NCBI GenBank assembly: GCA_013146195.2
Contig: CM028382.1
Span: 119,673,023 to 119,737,022 of the forward strand
Length of the DNA: 64,000 nucleotides
Direction: 5' to 3'
DNA from: Codonopsis lanceolata
Lineage: Eukaryota; Streptophyta; Magnoliopsida; Asterales; Campanulaceae
Shown: in pieces, positions 21,906-33,787 of the stretch
Layout of the letters: every line of letters begins with the position of its first letter
Numbering within the stretch: the first letter of the stretch is position 1
Translations under genes and position numbers: made by a program
Notes under the pieces: generated by a model
What the model was told of the DNA's origin: nothing
What the model saw: only the letters and a program-made list of their open reading frames with translations
Database searches by the model: none

Positions 21906-22480
21906 TCCCCTCTCAGGTTGGATGGGAAGAATAAATTTTTCACTTGCAACTTGCTAAGAAGCTCAGAAAATTGATGATGTGGGAGGGCTTTAGTAAACAG
22001 GTCTGCAAGCTGTAACTGTGATGGTATATACTCAGTTGAAATCAAATTATTCAGGAGCATGTTTCTTACAATGTGGCAGTCTATGTCTATGTGCTTGGTT
22101 CTTTCATGGAAAACTGGATTGGCTGCAATGTATAAGGCTGATTTGTTGTCACAGTGTAGAGGAATAGGTCTGTCCTCAAAGATCTGGAAGTCCTTAAGAA
22201 CAGCCATGAGCCAAGTTAATTCACAGCAAGTATCTGCCATACTCCTGTATTCTGCTTCTGAAGAGGATCTGCTCACTGTGTTTTGTTTCTTACTTTTCCA
22301 GGATATAAGAGAATCTCCCAGAAAGACACAGAAACCAGTGACTGATTTTCTGGTGATAGGACAAGAAGCTAAATCTGAGTCACAGTAGGCTAAGAGATGT
22401 AGATGATTATTTGAAGGATAGAATATACCCTGACATGTGCTTCCCTTGAGATATTTTACAAGCCTTAAGCCTGCCTTTCA
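21875..22480 (-). pseudogene. copia RNase H domain (young element)
   Basis: After the TGA at 22478-22480 the same frame continues with VKYLKGSTCQG, then AYCDSDLASCPITRKSVTG (catalytic Asp), SRSSSEAEYRSM (catalytic Glu), LHCDNKSALYIAANPVFHER (catalytic Asp), and the end LADLFTKALPHHQF. These are the usual Ty1-copia RNase H blocks, removing RNA from the RNA/DNA hybrid. The frame ends at 21875, about 30 bp inside the 3' LTR. The stop replaces the position where relatives have tryptophan. Confidence 0.9.
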
Positions 22481-22891
22481 TTGTTCAATAGTAGGTTTGG
22501 CCATGAACTGACTAAGAATATGAACTGCAAAAGATATGTCAGGCCTTGTAATAGTTAGATAGATTAATCTGCCTATTAGTCTTCTGTAGGGAGCTGGATT
22601 AGGAAGAAATGATTCATCAGAAGAGGCCAGCTTATGATGATGTTTAATAGGAGTAGACTTAGGCTTGGCATCTAAAAGGCCACAGTCTGAAATGATATCA
22701 ACAGTATATTTCCTTTGATGAAAACAAACTCCAGATGCATTTCTTGCTATTTCAATCCCAAGAAAGTACTTAAGCTCTCCTAGGTCCTTAACAGGAAATC
22801 TGGCTTGAAGATATTTCTTGACAGTGGAAATTAACTCTTTATATGTTCCAGTTATAATGAGATCATCCACATATACCAAGATGATGACCAT
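22478..22891 (-). pseudogene. copia reverse transcriptase, C-terminal half (young element)
   Basis: Carries the catalytic box ILVYVDDLIITG, then DLGELKYFLGIEIARN, and RRLIGRLIYLTITRPDISF. It is in a different frame from the upstream RT half; the change lies between about 22885 and 22905, just before YVDD, in an A-rich stretch. Ends at an in-frame TGA (22478-22480). Confidence 0.9.
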
Positions 22892-24822
22892 ATCTTTTCA
22901 GATTTGAGAGTGAACAAATAATGGTCATTTTGAGATGAACTGAAACCAAATTGAATAAGGGTATTTGAAAGCTTTTCATACCACTGTCTTGGGGCTTGTT
23001 TCAGGCCATATATAGACTTATGGAGTTTGCATACAACTGGACCATTGTTGAGAGATAAGTTGTGATTGTAGCCTGGAGGAAGATCCATGAAGACTTCTTC
23101 TTTCAAATCTCCATGAAGAAAAGCATTTGAAACATCCATATGATTTATTTCCCAATTCTTTGAAGCAGCAATACAGAGAAGAATTCTGATTGATGTCATC
23201 TTTGCTACTGGAGCAAAGGTCTCAAAATAATCAAATCCTTCTACTTGAGTGAACCCTTTTGCTACTAATCTGACCTTGTATTTATCAATACTCCCATCAG
23301 CATTATATTTGATTCTGTATATCCATTTTGACCCTACTTTGTGATGATTAGGAGGTAAGTGTTGGACTGTCCAGGTTTTGTTAATCTCCAATGCTCTTAA
23401 TTCTTCTTCCATAGCTTGGCACCACAAAGGATCCTTTGCAGCCTGCTCAAAACTTTGAGGTTCACAGTTTTCAGAAATTTTGATAGAATAAATCTTGTAA
23501 TCTTCAGAAACTTGACTGAAGTTACAAATTTTTTTAAAAGGATAGGGAGATGTACCTTTTACAAATCCAACAGAATGGTCTTGAAGATGAATTGGCAGAT
23601 CTGTATAATCTTTAAATTTTGTAGGAATGCTTTTATTTCTTACAGGTCTGGTTGTTATTGGCACATCTGCATGTTTTTCAGGTATGTCTGTAGGTTGCTC
23701 AACATTAGGTAAAGATGATTGAGTAGGTGTATTATTCTGAACATTAGTGTTTTGATCATTATGATCATCAACAAAGATGTCAGAATCAGTATTGGGAAAT
23801 AACAAATTGTTCCTAGAGTTTGATTCATTGTTTTCTTGGAAAGGAAAAATATTTCCATAGAACTCTACATCTCTACTAAAAAGAATTTTATGTGTGATTA
23901 TATTGTAGCACTTGTAGGCCTTTTTAGAAGAAGCATAGCCTAGGAAAACACATTTTTTAGATCTGGGCATAAATTTATCTCTATTATGTGCAAGGGTAGA
24001 CACATAACACAGACAACCCATAGTTTTGAGGTGTTTATAGGAAGGTGAGGATCCATAGAGGGCTTCAAAAGGTGTCTTAAAATTAAGCACAGAATTAGGC
24101 AGTCTATTGATCAGATAAGTTGCAGTAAGGAGACAATCTCCCCAGAATTGAATAGGGAGATTGGCTTGAAACTTTAAGGCTCTGGCAAGTTCTAATAAAT
24201 GTCTATGTTTTCTTTCAGCTCTGTCATTCTGTTGAGGGGTATCAATACAGGTACTTTGATGTATAATACCTAATGAGTCCAGAAGAGCATTCATGCAGTT
24301 GTTAAAGAATTCAGTTCCATTGTCAGACCTGATTTCTTTCACAGACTTATTAAACTGAGTATTGATCATGGTTAAGAATGATTGCATAATATTGCAGACA
24401 TTGGATTTGGAGTTAAGTAAAATAGTCCAGGTAGATCTAGTATTATCATCTACTATAGTGAGGAATGAATTGCAGCCTTCATAAGTAGTATGTTTATAAG
24501 GTCCCCAAACATCACAGTGTAAAAGATCAAAAGGAGAAGGTTTGATAGAGTTACTAATGTTGAATGATTTTCTGGTTTGTCTGGCAAGATGACAGATATC
24601 ACAGCAAAGGTCTTTATATTTGTTGAAATTCAGAAAGCATAGAGACTCAATATGTTTCATAGCATATAAAGGAAGATGTCCAAGTCTTTTATGCCAAAGG
24701 TACATAGAATCATCAACATTAGCATTAAAATGAATTTCATTGTTTACAACATTAGAAGAGTCATTGCTAGAAAAGGTTGAATAAGAGTGAACAGCTTTGA
24801 AGTTGTTCACTAAGGTATCCAC
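22852..24822 (-). pseudogene. copia integrase and reverse transcriptase N-terminal half (young element)
   Basis: Order on the - strand: integrase entry MYLWHKRLGHLPLYAMKHI with the zinc-binding C-x2-C; catalytic core LLHCDVWGPYKHTTYEG (Asp), IRSDNGTEF (Asp) and QQNDRAERKHRH (Glu); then RT with KVGSKWIYRIKYNADGS, LVAKGFTQVEGFDYFETFAP, INHMDVSNAFLHGDL and KSIYGLKQAPRQWYEKL. The frame is open for 656 codons and is the same frame as the gag/protease part, separated by a TAA at 24865-24867. It runs out of frame just before the YVDD box. Confidence 0.92.
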
Positions 24823-24864
24823 ATAAGGCTCAGTAGACTGTAGTTTATACAGTCCTTCATCAAG

Positions 24865-25713
24865 TTAAATCACCTTGCAGGTTTTCTTGGCTAGGTCCTG
24901 TATATAACAGAGAGATTTAGAGAAGGTAATGAGACATTGATTATCTTGAGTATATCTGCTTCCTGACAACAAGTTGAATTTGAATTCAGGAACAAAAAAT
25001 GCATTAAGTAAGAAGATTTCATTGGACAATCTAACAGTCCCTTTGTGAGTAATAGTGGAATTCTTACCATTAGGGAGATGAATTACTGAATGTGTAGGTG
25101 TAGGATCAATAAGGTTAGAATAACAATTTGTAATATGATGGGAGGCACCAGTATCAATAATCCAATCTAGGGGATTGGATTTGTAATTAGATAGGCAAAG
25201 AGGGTTAGCATATTTATTTGGATTAAGAGAGTTACCTGCCATATGATCTGCATTGAATTCCAAGGGTGATTCAACTTCAATATTATTTGCCTTAGGATTG
25301 ATCAAGGCAAGTAGCTCAGCAACTTGCTCATCAGTGAAGTGGATGCTGGTGTTTTCTTTCAAGGCTGCAGAACTAATGATTTTTCCTTTAGCTTTGTTCT
25401 TGGGCATTTTAGTTAAATCAGGTTGAGTACCAAATAAAGGATGCCAATCAGGGAAACCATGGATGAAGAAGCATTTCTCTTTGGGATGTGAGTCTCCATG
25501 ACAAAAGTCACAGAAAAATTTCCCTCTAGTGGCAGTATTACCATTGCTTTGAGTATTTTTGACTGTGTTTTGAACATGTTTGTTGAATCTGTTTCCACCA
25601 CTGTTGTTATTTCCAAATCTGCCAGGCAAGATAGTATTTGTTCCAGTGTTCTTGTTGCCAAACTTTCCAAGAAGAGCAGTTGAGAATTCAGATTGATTAG
25701 AGGTGGTATTACA
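24865..25713 (-). pseudogene. copia zinc knuckle and protease region (young element)
   Basis: Open between the TAG at 25714-25716 and the TAA at 24865-24867, in the gag frame. Contains the nucleic-acid-binding knuckle CDFCHGDSHPKEKC (C-x2-C-x4-H-x4-C) and the protease active site DWIIDTGASHHITN. No ATG of its own; it was read as part of Gag-Pol. Confidence 0.88.
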
Positions 25714-26475
25714 CTACCTTTGACTTTCTTCTTGAATAAGTATAGAAACAGTTTTGGCTAAGGATGGTAAAGGGATCATTCTCAGAATCTGTCCTCTTAC
25801 ATCTGTGTAAGAATCTGACAGTCCCATTAAGAATTGGGTGATTTTGTAGATATGATCATAGTCTTCCCTGAATTTTGAAGCCCCACAATTGCACTCACAT
25901 GTGCAATTTGGTAAGGGAAGGAGATTTTGCAATTCATCCCATAGGCCTCTAAACTTGGTGAAGTAAGCATTGACTGACAAGGTTCCTTGAGTAAAAAGGG
26001 CTATAGTTTTTCTGATTTGATAAAGCTTTGTTGAGTCACTTTGAGAATACCTGGTAGTGAGATCTTCCCACATTTCACAAGAAGTGGGAAAGTAGACTAT
26101 ACTTTGTCGAATTTCAGGTGTGACAGAATTAAGCAGCCAAGAAATGGTCATTGAATTACATCTGTCCCAAGAACTTGAATACTTTGAATCAGGTTGAGGT
26201 TTCTTGAAGGTGCCATTAATCATGCCAAGTTTATTCTTGGCTGATAAGGCAATTGTAATGGCTAATCTCCATTGAAAAAAATTGGAGTCAGTAAGAAGAT
26301 CTGAAACAAGAGTCATACCTGGATGATCTTGTGGTTGAAGGTATAGAGGGTGTCCAGGAGGCAGTTGAAAAGAAGATTCAGGGATATCATATAACTCATC
26401 AGTATTACTGGTAGATTCTTGTTTCTTATTTTTGTTATCTTCTTTAGTAGATTTCGGGCTGGTTTGATTAGTCAT
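25714..26475 (-). pseudogene. copia gag (young element)
   Basis: Starts at an ATG (26475) about 190 bp after the 5' LTR. 253 codons with the usual copia Gag blocks: LYLQPQDHPGMTLVSDLL, NFFQWRLAITIALSAKNKLG, WDRCNSMTISWLLNSV, YFTKFRGLWDELQNL and QFLMGLSDSYTDVRGQIL. It would form the virus-like particle. It ends at TAG, and the frame continues directly into the zinc knuckle, so the stop looks like a later mutation rather than a natural gag end. Confidence 0.92.
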
Positions 26476-26651
26476 ACTTCAAGAATCAGGGAAGGAATAT
26501 ACAGATCATAAAATAATAAAGAGAAAGAGAAAGAGTTGAACCAGTAGATGAAGAAAGACTCATAGAGATATGTTGATTGGCAGACAGAAGAATGATGAAC
26601 ATTCAGGATCAATCAAGTCGGGCATTCAGGATTATGAAGATCTTCAACATA

Positions 26652-26663
26652 GCTCCGATACCA
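26652..26663 (-). other. Primer-binding site of young copia element
   Basis: On the - strand TGGTATCGGAGC directly follows the 5' LTR. It matches the complement of initiator tRNA-Met (TGGTATCAGAGC) with one change. Confidence 0.9.
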
Positions 26664-26971
26664 TGTTTACAATTGAAAAGAAAAGGAAAGAGAATATTTG
26701 TATTTCTTGATTATGGAAGAATCAAAGATATTATTGAGATTGAATCAGATACATAGGAAGGGATATTTATATCCCTTTGAATCAGCTTTCTGGAATAAGC
26801 CCGTAATCAACAAATCAAAAAGGAAAATACAAGATTACCCTTAATGATAACCAACTTAACTAACTAACTATGAGAATGAACGCTCGACACCCCTGAAGTT
26901 CTAAAACTTCTGATCTATTACACATAAGACCCTGAAGATGCTATATAACTAATTTCTCCTTCATTTTAACA
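26664..26971 (-). repeat. 5' LTR of young copia element
   Basis: 308 bp, 302 identical to the 3' LTR. This LTR would hold the element's promoter, reading leftward. Confidence 0.95.
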
Positions 26972-26976
26972 CTATT

Positions 26977-27632
26977 TTAAATAGGTGTCATATATGCATA
27001 TGCTCTAAAATAAATTACATATTATATTAATTTTTATAATATACTCAAATAGTTTTTTAATCAGTGTGTCAAGCTAAACAAGACAATCATTTTAAAATAA
27101 AGAGAGTAGTCTCTTTTATTTTTTGATTAACACGAGAGTTAAGAGAAAATGCTAGATTTATTAAATGCTTGATGTGATTTGTCGGATTTTTTTATTTTTA
27201 TGTTTTTTATAGAAAAATAGTTATAATCGATTGCCAAAAAAATTCGCTTCAACCAACCCTTATAAGTTACACTATGAGAGAAAGCATATACTCCCTCACT
27301 CCTCCCATTTATTTAAAATGAATTCTCTTTTAAGTTGTACATCTTTATATGCTCTTCTTTCTTTTCTTTTTTCCATATCAAAAACATGATACTGAATATT
27401 TCACTAAAGTATCATGTAAGAGAGAGATGATATCCATGCAATTTAAAGAAAATATAAATCAAAATTCAATACAAAAAAGTTTAACTTTTCAAGTCGGGAT
27501 CTTTCTCTCTTTTTTAATAAATTTCAAAATTAATATCTATTTTTTTTCGTTTTCAAGGAGACTTAGGGTGTGTATGGGTGTTTGACATGATTTGATGTTA
27601 ATTTTGGGGTTTCGAACTTTTATTTTCCGATG
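26977..27632. other. AT-rich spacer between the two copia elements
   Basis: No coding segment or complete element found. A Stowaway-like CTCCCTCACTCCTCCC sits at about 27292, but I see no convincing partner end. Confidence 0.45.
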
Positions 27633-27637
27633 ATTGA

Positions 27638-27802
27638 TATTGAGGTTGTACGCACAATGCATGCACTGTTGCTGCATGTCGAGTTGCTGCCGAGCTGTGC
27701 GTTATAATATTTGTATTGATCGACTTTATGTGTTTGGGTTCAATATGGCAATATATATATATATATACACACACACAACTTTACAAATTAAATCCTTTAT
27801 CA
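27638..27802 (+). repeat. 5' LTR of old copia element, internally deleted
   Basis: Matches the outer parts of the 3' LTR; the middle, from after CAATATGGCAA, is replaced by a short TA/CA microsatellite. Followed at once by the primer site. Confidence 0.88.
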
Positions 27803-27815
27803 TGGTATCGGAGCC
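27803..27815 (+). other. Primer-binding site of old copia element
   Basis: TGGTATCGGAGCC directly after the 5' LTR; matches the initiator tRNA-Met primer site with one change. Confidence 0.88.
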
Positions 27816-27908
27816 AACCTAAAAAACCCTATAAACACATAACACAAAAACGGCGCCATGGTTGGAAAAGACAACGAATAAAACACAGTGGGAGGAAGTA
27901 ATCAAAAC

Positions 27909-28860
27909 ATGAAGTTAGATTATTCTTCTTCTTTCTTCCTCAGATCTCAAGATAATCGGGGGAATGTTATTACACATATTCAACTTCGTGGTGAGAACTA
28001 CGATAGTGGGCACGATCTATACAATTGTTGCTAAGGGCAAGGAGAAAATTCAGATTTGTAGACAGAACTATCACCATTCCGGAGGAGGAAGAGAGACTCG
28101 ACGACTGGCAGACAGTTAATTCCATGATTGTCTCATGGGTCATGAACACGATCAAACCTAGTCTTCGATCAACCATATCTTATCATAAAGAGGCACACTT
28201 GTTATGGAACGATTTGAAGGAACAGTTTTTCATCGTTAATGGACCCAGAATCCAACAACTAAAAATGGCTCTTGCAGATTGGAAACAAGGCAGGAATGAG
28301 GGCATGGGAAATTATTTTAGAAGGCTTAAACAACTATGGGATGAACTCACAAATTATAAAGTGTTTCCAAGATGTGAGTATGGAAAGTGCACTTGCGATC
28401 TCGGTACTAAGTTCGCAAGAATATGAGAAACAGGTCGTCTTCACCACTTTCTTATGGGTTTGGACGAAGTGTATGGGGCGATAAGATCAAATCTCCTTTC
28501 TTTGGACCCTCTACCTACTTTGAATTGAGCGTACCACAGCGTGATTCGAGAGGAACGTCTGAGGGGAGGGGTTGTAACTAAACACAAAGACGATCACAAT
28601 AACGTTATGGCTTTCAAGGTGCAATCATACATGAAAGGAAAAGGAAAAAGGGATGTTTCGTCTAAATTCTGTAAGCATTGTAGTCGCGAGGGACACGATA
28701 AAAACAGGTGCTTTCAACTAATAGGTTTTCCTGAGTGGTGGGGAGACAAACCTCGTTGTGGAAGAAGTGGGAGAAGAGGCGGTCCAGCTGCGGGGTGTGG
28801 TGGAGACCGCAACGCAACGTCACAGGGCCAAGGCAAATAAGGAGCTTCACACCATGTTCG
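27909..28860 (+). pseudogene. copia gag (old element)
   Basis: Starts at the ATG 27909; the frame is lost near 28000 and resumes at about 28025 with RARRKFRFVDRTITIPEEEE, NSMIVSWVMNTIKPSLR and YFRRLKQLWDELTNY, typical copia Gag (UBN2-type) blocks. After another break the zinc knuckle CKHCSREGHDKNRC appears (28674-28715), followed by the family's FPEWWGD motif. At least three frame breaks. Confidence 0.85.
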
Positions 28861-29431
28861 TGCAAACAACACCACAAGCAGCGACATGCAGCAATGGCGT
28901 ACAACCATTTAGTAGTAACGAGTTTTCAAGCTTGCCCGTATCAACAGCACATTTGCAACAACTATTAGACTTGCTTAATAATCCCAAACTCACATCTGAA
29001 CGGTTGAATGGTAAGCATGATATATGTGCTTGGATTATTGATGCTGGAGCATCGAACCACGTTACAGGCGACTTGACCTCTTTGGTAGATGTTCGTGAGA
29101 TCAGAAATTGTCAAGTGGGTTTACTAGATGGACAACACGCAGTTGCAACTCAAAAAGGAAAAATGATACTGAATGGGGGTTACTATTAGAGAACATGCTT
29201 TATGTGCCCTCTTTGAAATGTAACTTGATTGTTGTATCTCAATTGATAAATAAGTCAGATTGTGTCATTTATTTCACTAATAATACATGTGTTATACAGG
29301 ACCGCATGACAAGGACACTGATTGGAGCGGGTGAACAGAGAAATGGGCTTTATTTTTTCCGTGATATTCTTCAACCTAAGGTTTTGGCAGTCAGTGGAGA
29401 AGCATCAATGGATCTGTGGCATAGACGGTGA
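28861..29431 (+). pseudogene. copia protease region (old element)
   Basis: The active site reads WIIDAGASNHVTG, with alanine in place of the threonine of the catalytic D-T-G, so the protease would be inactive. It continues, after a frame change near 29185, with MLYVPSLKCNLIVVSQL and ends with the integrase entry SMDLWHRR followed by a stop at 29429-29431. Confidence 0.85.
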
Positions 29432-30235
29432 AAGTTGTGAAATTGGTACCTAATATAAGTAAAATTGGTAGAACGAAAAATAAAGCATGTGATGTATGTC
29501 AACGTGCAAAATAAGCAAGAGACAGTTTTCCTATTAGTAAAAATTAAGCCAATGGCATATTTGATTTAATTCATTGTGATCTGTGGGGTGACTATCGAAC
29601 TCCTTCATCATGTGGCGCACATTATTTTCTGACCATAATAGATGGCTTCTCTCTGGCAACTTGGGTTTATTTGTTACGGGATAAAACAGAGGCAGAAAGG
29701 ATTTTTTTGAACTTTCTTGCCATGGTAAATCGACAGTTCAATAAAACAGTCAAGTGTGTTCGTAGCGACAATCGGACAAAATCCTGTTGTTTACTTGACT
29801 ACTTTGCTGAAAATGGAGTAATTTTCGAATGGTCTTGTGTTAGAACCCCACAACAGAATGGACGTGTTAAACGCAAGCACAGACATATTTTGAACGTTGC
29901 TAGAGCACTTCGCTTCGAAGGGAATTTGCACGTTTCTTTTTGGGGAGAATGTGTGTTAGCAGCCTGTCACTTAATAAATAGAATCCCTTCTAGCATCATT
30001 AATGGTAAAACACCTTTCGAGTTACTATTTGGGAAGGCACCATCTTATGTTTCACTCCGTGTTTTTGGCTCCTTATGCTACGCTCATAATCAAAAACACA
30101 AAGGCGACAAGTTTTTCTAGCCGCATTAGAAAATGTATCTTCATCGGGTATCCTTTCGGGAAAAAAAGATGGAAATTATATGATCTGGATACAAAAGATT
30201 TGTTTATGGCACGAGATGTTCGTTCTTTTTAAGAC
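29432..30235 (+). pseudogene. copia integrase (old element)
   Basis: Recognisable blocks: CDVCQRAK, LIHCDLWGDYRTP (catalytic Asp), FLTIIDGFSLATWVYLL, CVRSDNRTKS (second Asp kept, but the usual G-T-E-F is lost), RTPQQNGRVKRKHRH (catalytic Glu replaced by Lys) and VFGSLCYAHNQKHKGDKF. Several stops. Inactive. Confidence 0.85.
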
Positions 30236-30649
30236 GAGTTCCCTTTTGCTGCACCAAGACAAGCAACACAACAGGTCAATGCGGATCAACATGTCGTCCT
30301 TGATGAAGACAAGATTTTTGGGTAGCACGGATTGGAAGAGGGGGTTGCACGGTCCAGCAAATGAAGGAGGTGGAATTACGGAGGAAGTGGCATCACCACC
30401 ACCAGTGGAAGAACTAGGGAGGGGGATACGTTCTAAACAGCCTTCAATTCTCCTGCGTGACTTTGTGACTCATACTATATGGAAAATTAGCCATCTCTCT
30501 CAGGATTCCCCGTCTTCATTATCGTCCTCAGGTACTCTTTATCCCATAACACATTATATTAATTGTGAACGATTTTCTACACGACACATAAATTTTCTTG
30601 CAGCTATAACGACTGGTGAAGAACCAAAAGGCTTTAAGGAAGCAATGTG

Positions 30650-31620
30650 ACATTTTAGTTGGAGAGAAGCCATGGAAAATGAAATCAAAGCTCTTGAAGA
30701 CAATGAGACTTGAACTCTGGAGACTCTTCCTCCAGGAAAAAAAGCTCTAGGAAGTAAATGGGTTTATAAGATCAAATACAACTCTGATGGCAGCATGGAA
30801 AGGCTTAAAGCTCGGTTAGTGATACTCAGAAATCATGAGGTTGAAGGGCTTGATTATACAGAAATGTTTGCTCTCGAGGCAAAAATGGTGACTGTTCGGG
30901 CTTTCCTTGCTATTGCTACAGTTAGAAAGTTGATTGTTCATCAAATGGACATGCATAACGTTTTTTTTATATGGGGATTTGGATGAAGAGGTTTACATGA
31001 AAGTTAATTCCTCCTGAGTTTTCTGTCTCCAAACCAAATTAGGTTTGTCGTCTTCGTAAATCTCTATATGGTCTCCGTCAAGCTCCACAGTGTTTGTTCG
31101 CTAAATTGACCACCGCTTTGACAAGATATGGATTCCCTCAATCCCACTCCGATTATTCTCTCTTCATATTGACTCAAGGAACAACGCAACTCACAATACT
31201 TGTCTATGTAGATGATTTAACTATTGTGGGAAACAACTTGGAGGCAATGTCTACATTCAAGACATACCTAAGCAATTGTTTTCATATGAAGGATTTGGGG
31301 ATTTTGAAATATTTTTTGGGACTTGAAGTGGCACGGAATCCTAAGGGTATTTTTCTGTGTCAATGAAAATATGACTAGATATTATTTTGGAAACCGGTCT
31401 GATGGGGGCAAAACCAACTGACTTTCCCATCGAACAAAATCATAGGCTTGCTCTCGCGAAAGAAATGCTCCTTAAGAATGATGCACAATATAGACGTCTT
31501 GTTGGACGTCTCATTTATTTGTCTATGACACGTCCCGATCTTGCCTATTCGGTTCATGTGTTGTCTCAATTCATGCAACATCCTCTAGTTGAACATTGGG
31601 GCTGCTTTTCGTGTTATTCG
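30650..31620 (+). pseudogene. copia reverse transcriptase (old element)
   Basis: Blocks in order with frame breaks: GSKWVYKIKYNSDGS, EGLDYTEMFALEAKMVTVRA, HQMDMHNVF, a garbled AFLHGDL region, SLYGLRQAP-like remnant, then an intact box ILVYVDDLTIVGNN, DLGILKYFLGLEVARN, and RRLVGRLIYLSMTRPDLAYS. Many stops. Confidence 0.85.
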
Positions 31621-31639
31621 TTATTTAAAAAGGAAATCG

Positions 31640-32145
31640 TGTCAAGGCATTATGCTTCGGTCTAACAGTGGCTTGGCTTTGTCTGGGTGGTACGACTCTG
31701 ATTGGGCAAGTTGTCCAATTACATGGAGATCTCTGACAGGATGGTTTGTTCTCCCATTTCGTGGAAGACCAAGAAACAGCACACAGTGTCTCGGTCATCT
31801 GTCGAAGCAAAGTATCGGTTTATGGCGGCACTCACATGTGAATTAAAATGGTTAAGGAGACTTTTGGAAGATTTGGGTGTGTATCAGACTCAAGCCATGT
31901 GTGTTCACTGTGATAGTCAATATGCTTTGTATATTGCCCAGAACCCTGTCTTTCATGAACGTACTAAGCACATCGAGGTGGATTGTCATTTTATTCGAGA
32001 TGCAATTAAGGAAGGACTGATAGCACCTTCTTATGTTCCTACTCGAGAACAATTAGCTGATATCTTCACGAAAACTCTAGGGAAGGCGAAGTTCGAGTAT
32101 CTTATTTGCAAGTTAGGCATTCGCAATCTTCATGCTCCAACTTGA
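31640..32145 (+). pseudogene. copia RNase H (old element)
   Basis: SGWYDSDWASCPITWRSLTG, then in another frame SRSSVEAKYRFMA (catalytic Glu site reads EAKY instead of EAEY), VHCDSQYALYIAQNPVFHER and LADIFTKTLGKAKFEYL. Ends just before the polypurine tract GAAGGGGGA at 32144-32152. Confidence 0.85.
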
Positions 32146-32152
32146 AGGGGGA

Positions 32153-32422
32153 TATTGAGGTTGTACGCACAATGCATGCACTACTGATGTATGTCGAGTT
32201 GCTGTCGAGCTGTGCATTATAATATTTGTATTGTTTGTGTTGACTTTATGTGTTTGGGTTCAATATGGCAATTGTGGGTAGTTTCCTAACGGAATAGTAG
32301 TTGCCTTGTTAGTATAGGTTTCGGGTACCTTACAAGAACCTTCCCTCCTTTGTGGGTTGATATATATATTGTGGTCTTCAAATAAGAAATACACACGACT
32401 TTACAAATTAAATCCTTTATCA
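32153..32422 (+). repeat. 3' LTR of old copia element
   Basis: 270 bp. It is the complete LTR against which the deletion in the 5' copy is seen. Ends TTTATCA, then the target duplication ATTGA. Confidence 0.9.
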
Positions 32423-32427
32423 ATTGA

Positions 32428-33644
32428 AGTTAAGTTAAAGGGCAGATGGTAGGGTCATAAAGAGAGAAAATCAAAAAACAAAAAGTATTAAGTCCCTAAA
32501 TAATAGAAGGAAAGCAAATTAACCCTGAAGAAGTCATAATTTGTAAGCCATTTTAGTAACACAGACACGTAAATATATATGTTGTTCATTTTATAATATC
32601 TCAAAACATTAAATTTTCATCTATCAGTGATGTAATTTTTTTTAGTAAAAACTTGTGTAAAACGGTATTATGGATATTTTTTTATAAAATGGGTCCTCAT
32701 TACCCGATCTATCATGTATTTGTGGGTTGAACTGTGAGAAAATAGAGCTCCGTCTTACAAATTAAGATCAATAAAATGATTTTACAGAAGAACTACTCAA
32801 ATCTTTTTTATATAAGCAGCTTTTTGAATACGACATATGGTCTACCAAAATCTAAAAAATCAAAACAATAATTGTAATTGACATATGTTATCTTCTAAGA
32901 ACCACTTGTGTAAAAAAAGATTTTACACCGTGAGTGAATGTAAATTTTATACTTATGTCAATGCACAGTGGGATGTGATGGTTGGCAAAGATAAATGTGA
33001 TTATGTGGGTTCCTTGAATTTATTACTGAACTTTGATCAACTTTGTTAAGCTTAAAATTAGTTAATTGTTTATCAAACAATTAACTGAATTGTCCGCCAA
33101 GTTATGCTGTACGTCTCCTTCTGCTTGAGATTTTTACTCGTTTTGCTCTTGAATCTTCGTAATAACTTTGTACAATCGACGTAATTTAATTGGTGGAATT
33201 TCTCAGTTTGGGAAGGAAATTTAGTAATTTACTTGTTTATGTGTATTCATAAACTAGTTTTTTAATCCGTGCGTTAAACACTCATCATTTTTCTTTTTTC
33301 ACTAAATCGTACATAAATAAAATAAAAAAGATAAAATAAGATGAATCAGTTTATTAACAAATATACATCGGTATATCACTAATCATTATCGATTCTAAGA
33401 AAATTTCTTATACACAATATTTGTTGTTTTATTAGTTGGTTTTTCATCTTCACCTCATATCAATATATTTAAATCAAAACACATTACTCTAAAAGCTGTG
33501 ACATATAACTGCACATGACTAAATATTAGTTTCTTTAAGAAGAGACCTATCGATGTGCAATTATTAATTTTGATATTTGTTAATTGTCATTGCATATGCT
33601 ACCATTAATAAAATTTGTCTTTTTTGGAACTTGAAAGTCAGTCT
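32428..33644. other. AT-rich spacer with a MITE-like repeat
   Basis: At about 32650-32770 lies a copy of the GTAAGACGGTCTTA repeat family (here GTGTAAAACGGTATTATGG). The rest has no coding segment. The motif TAATCCGTGCGTTAAACACTC near 33265 resembles the CCGTGCGTAG motif near 50685 and 51398, but I cannot define an element from it. Confidence 0.45.
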
Positions 33645-33660
33645 TACATCAGATGGAGTT

Positions 33661-33787
33661 TTTTTTTTTTTTTTTGCAGTTTTTTTTTTTGTAAACCTTT
33701 TCCCTAAGGGGACATGAGAGGTAATCGAACCTGAGACATCACATTTTGTAAAGTCACAATTCTACCACTTGACCACTCCTTATGGTC
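33661..33787 (-). mobile_element. tRNA-derived SINE
   Basis: On the - strand: A-box-like AGTGGTCAAGTGGTAGAATTG, B-box CAGGTTCGATTACC, then an A-rich tail (T runs at 33661-33693 on the + strand). Flanked by a 16-bp duplication TACATCAGATGGAGTT / TACATCGGATGGAGTT (33645-33660, 33788-33803), one mismatch. Confidence 0.85.

Larger units (their letters stand above)
21598..26971 (-). mobile_element. Young Ty1-copia retrotransposon, full length, defective
   Basis: Two 308-bp LTRs (21598-21905 and 26664-26971) in the same orientation, TG...CA ends, flanked by a perfect 5-bp duplication CTATT (21593-21597, 26972-26976). The LTRs differ at 6 of 308 positions, five of them transitions, so insertion was recent. 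Primer site and polypurine tract are in place. The domain order gag, protease, integrase, reverse transcriptase, RNase H is that of Ty1-copia. The single gag-pol frame is broken by three in-frame stops (at 25714, 24865, 22478) and one frame change near 22890, so it cannot move by itself but could be copied in trans. Confidence 0.95.
27638..32422 (+). mobile_element. Old Ty1-copia retrotransposon, heavily mutated
   Basis: LTRs 27638-27802 and 32153-32422 begin TATTGAGGTTG and end TTTATCA; flanking 5-bp duplication ATTGA (27633-27637, 32423-32427). The left LTR has lost about 105 bp, replaced by a TA/CA run. Gag, protease, integrase, RT and RNase H are all recognisable on the + strand but split by many stops and frame changes, in contrast to the neighbouring young element in the opposite orientation. 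Confidence 0.9.

Noticed and set aside
27292..27570. A Stowaway-like MITE starting CTCCCTCACTCC
   Set aside because: No matching inverted end with a TA flank found downstream.
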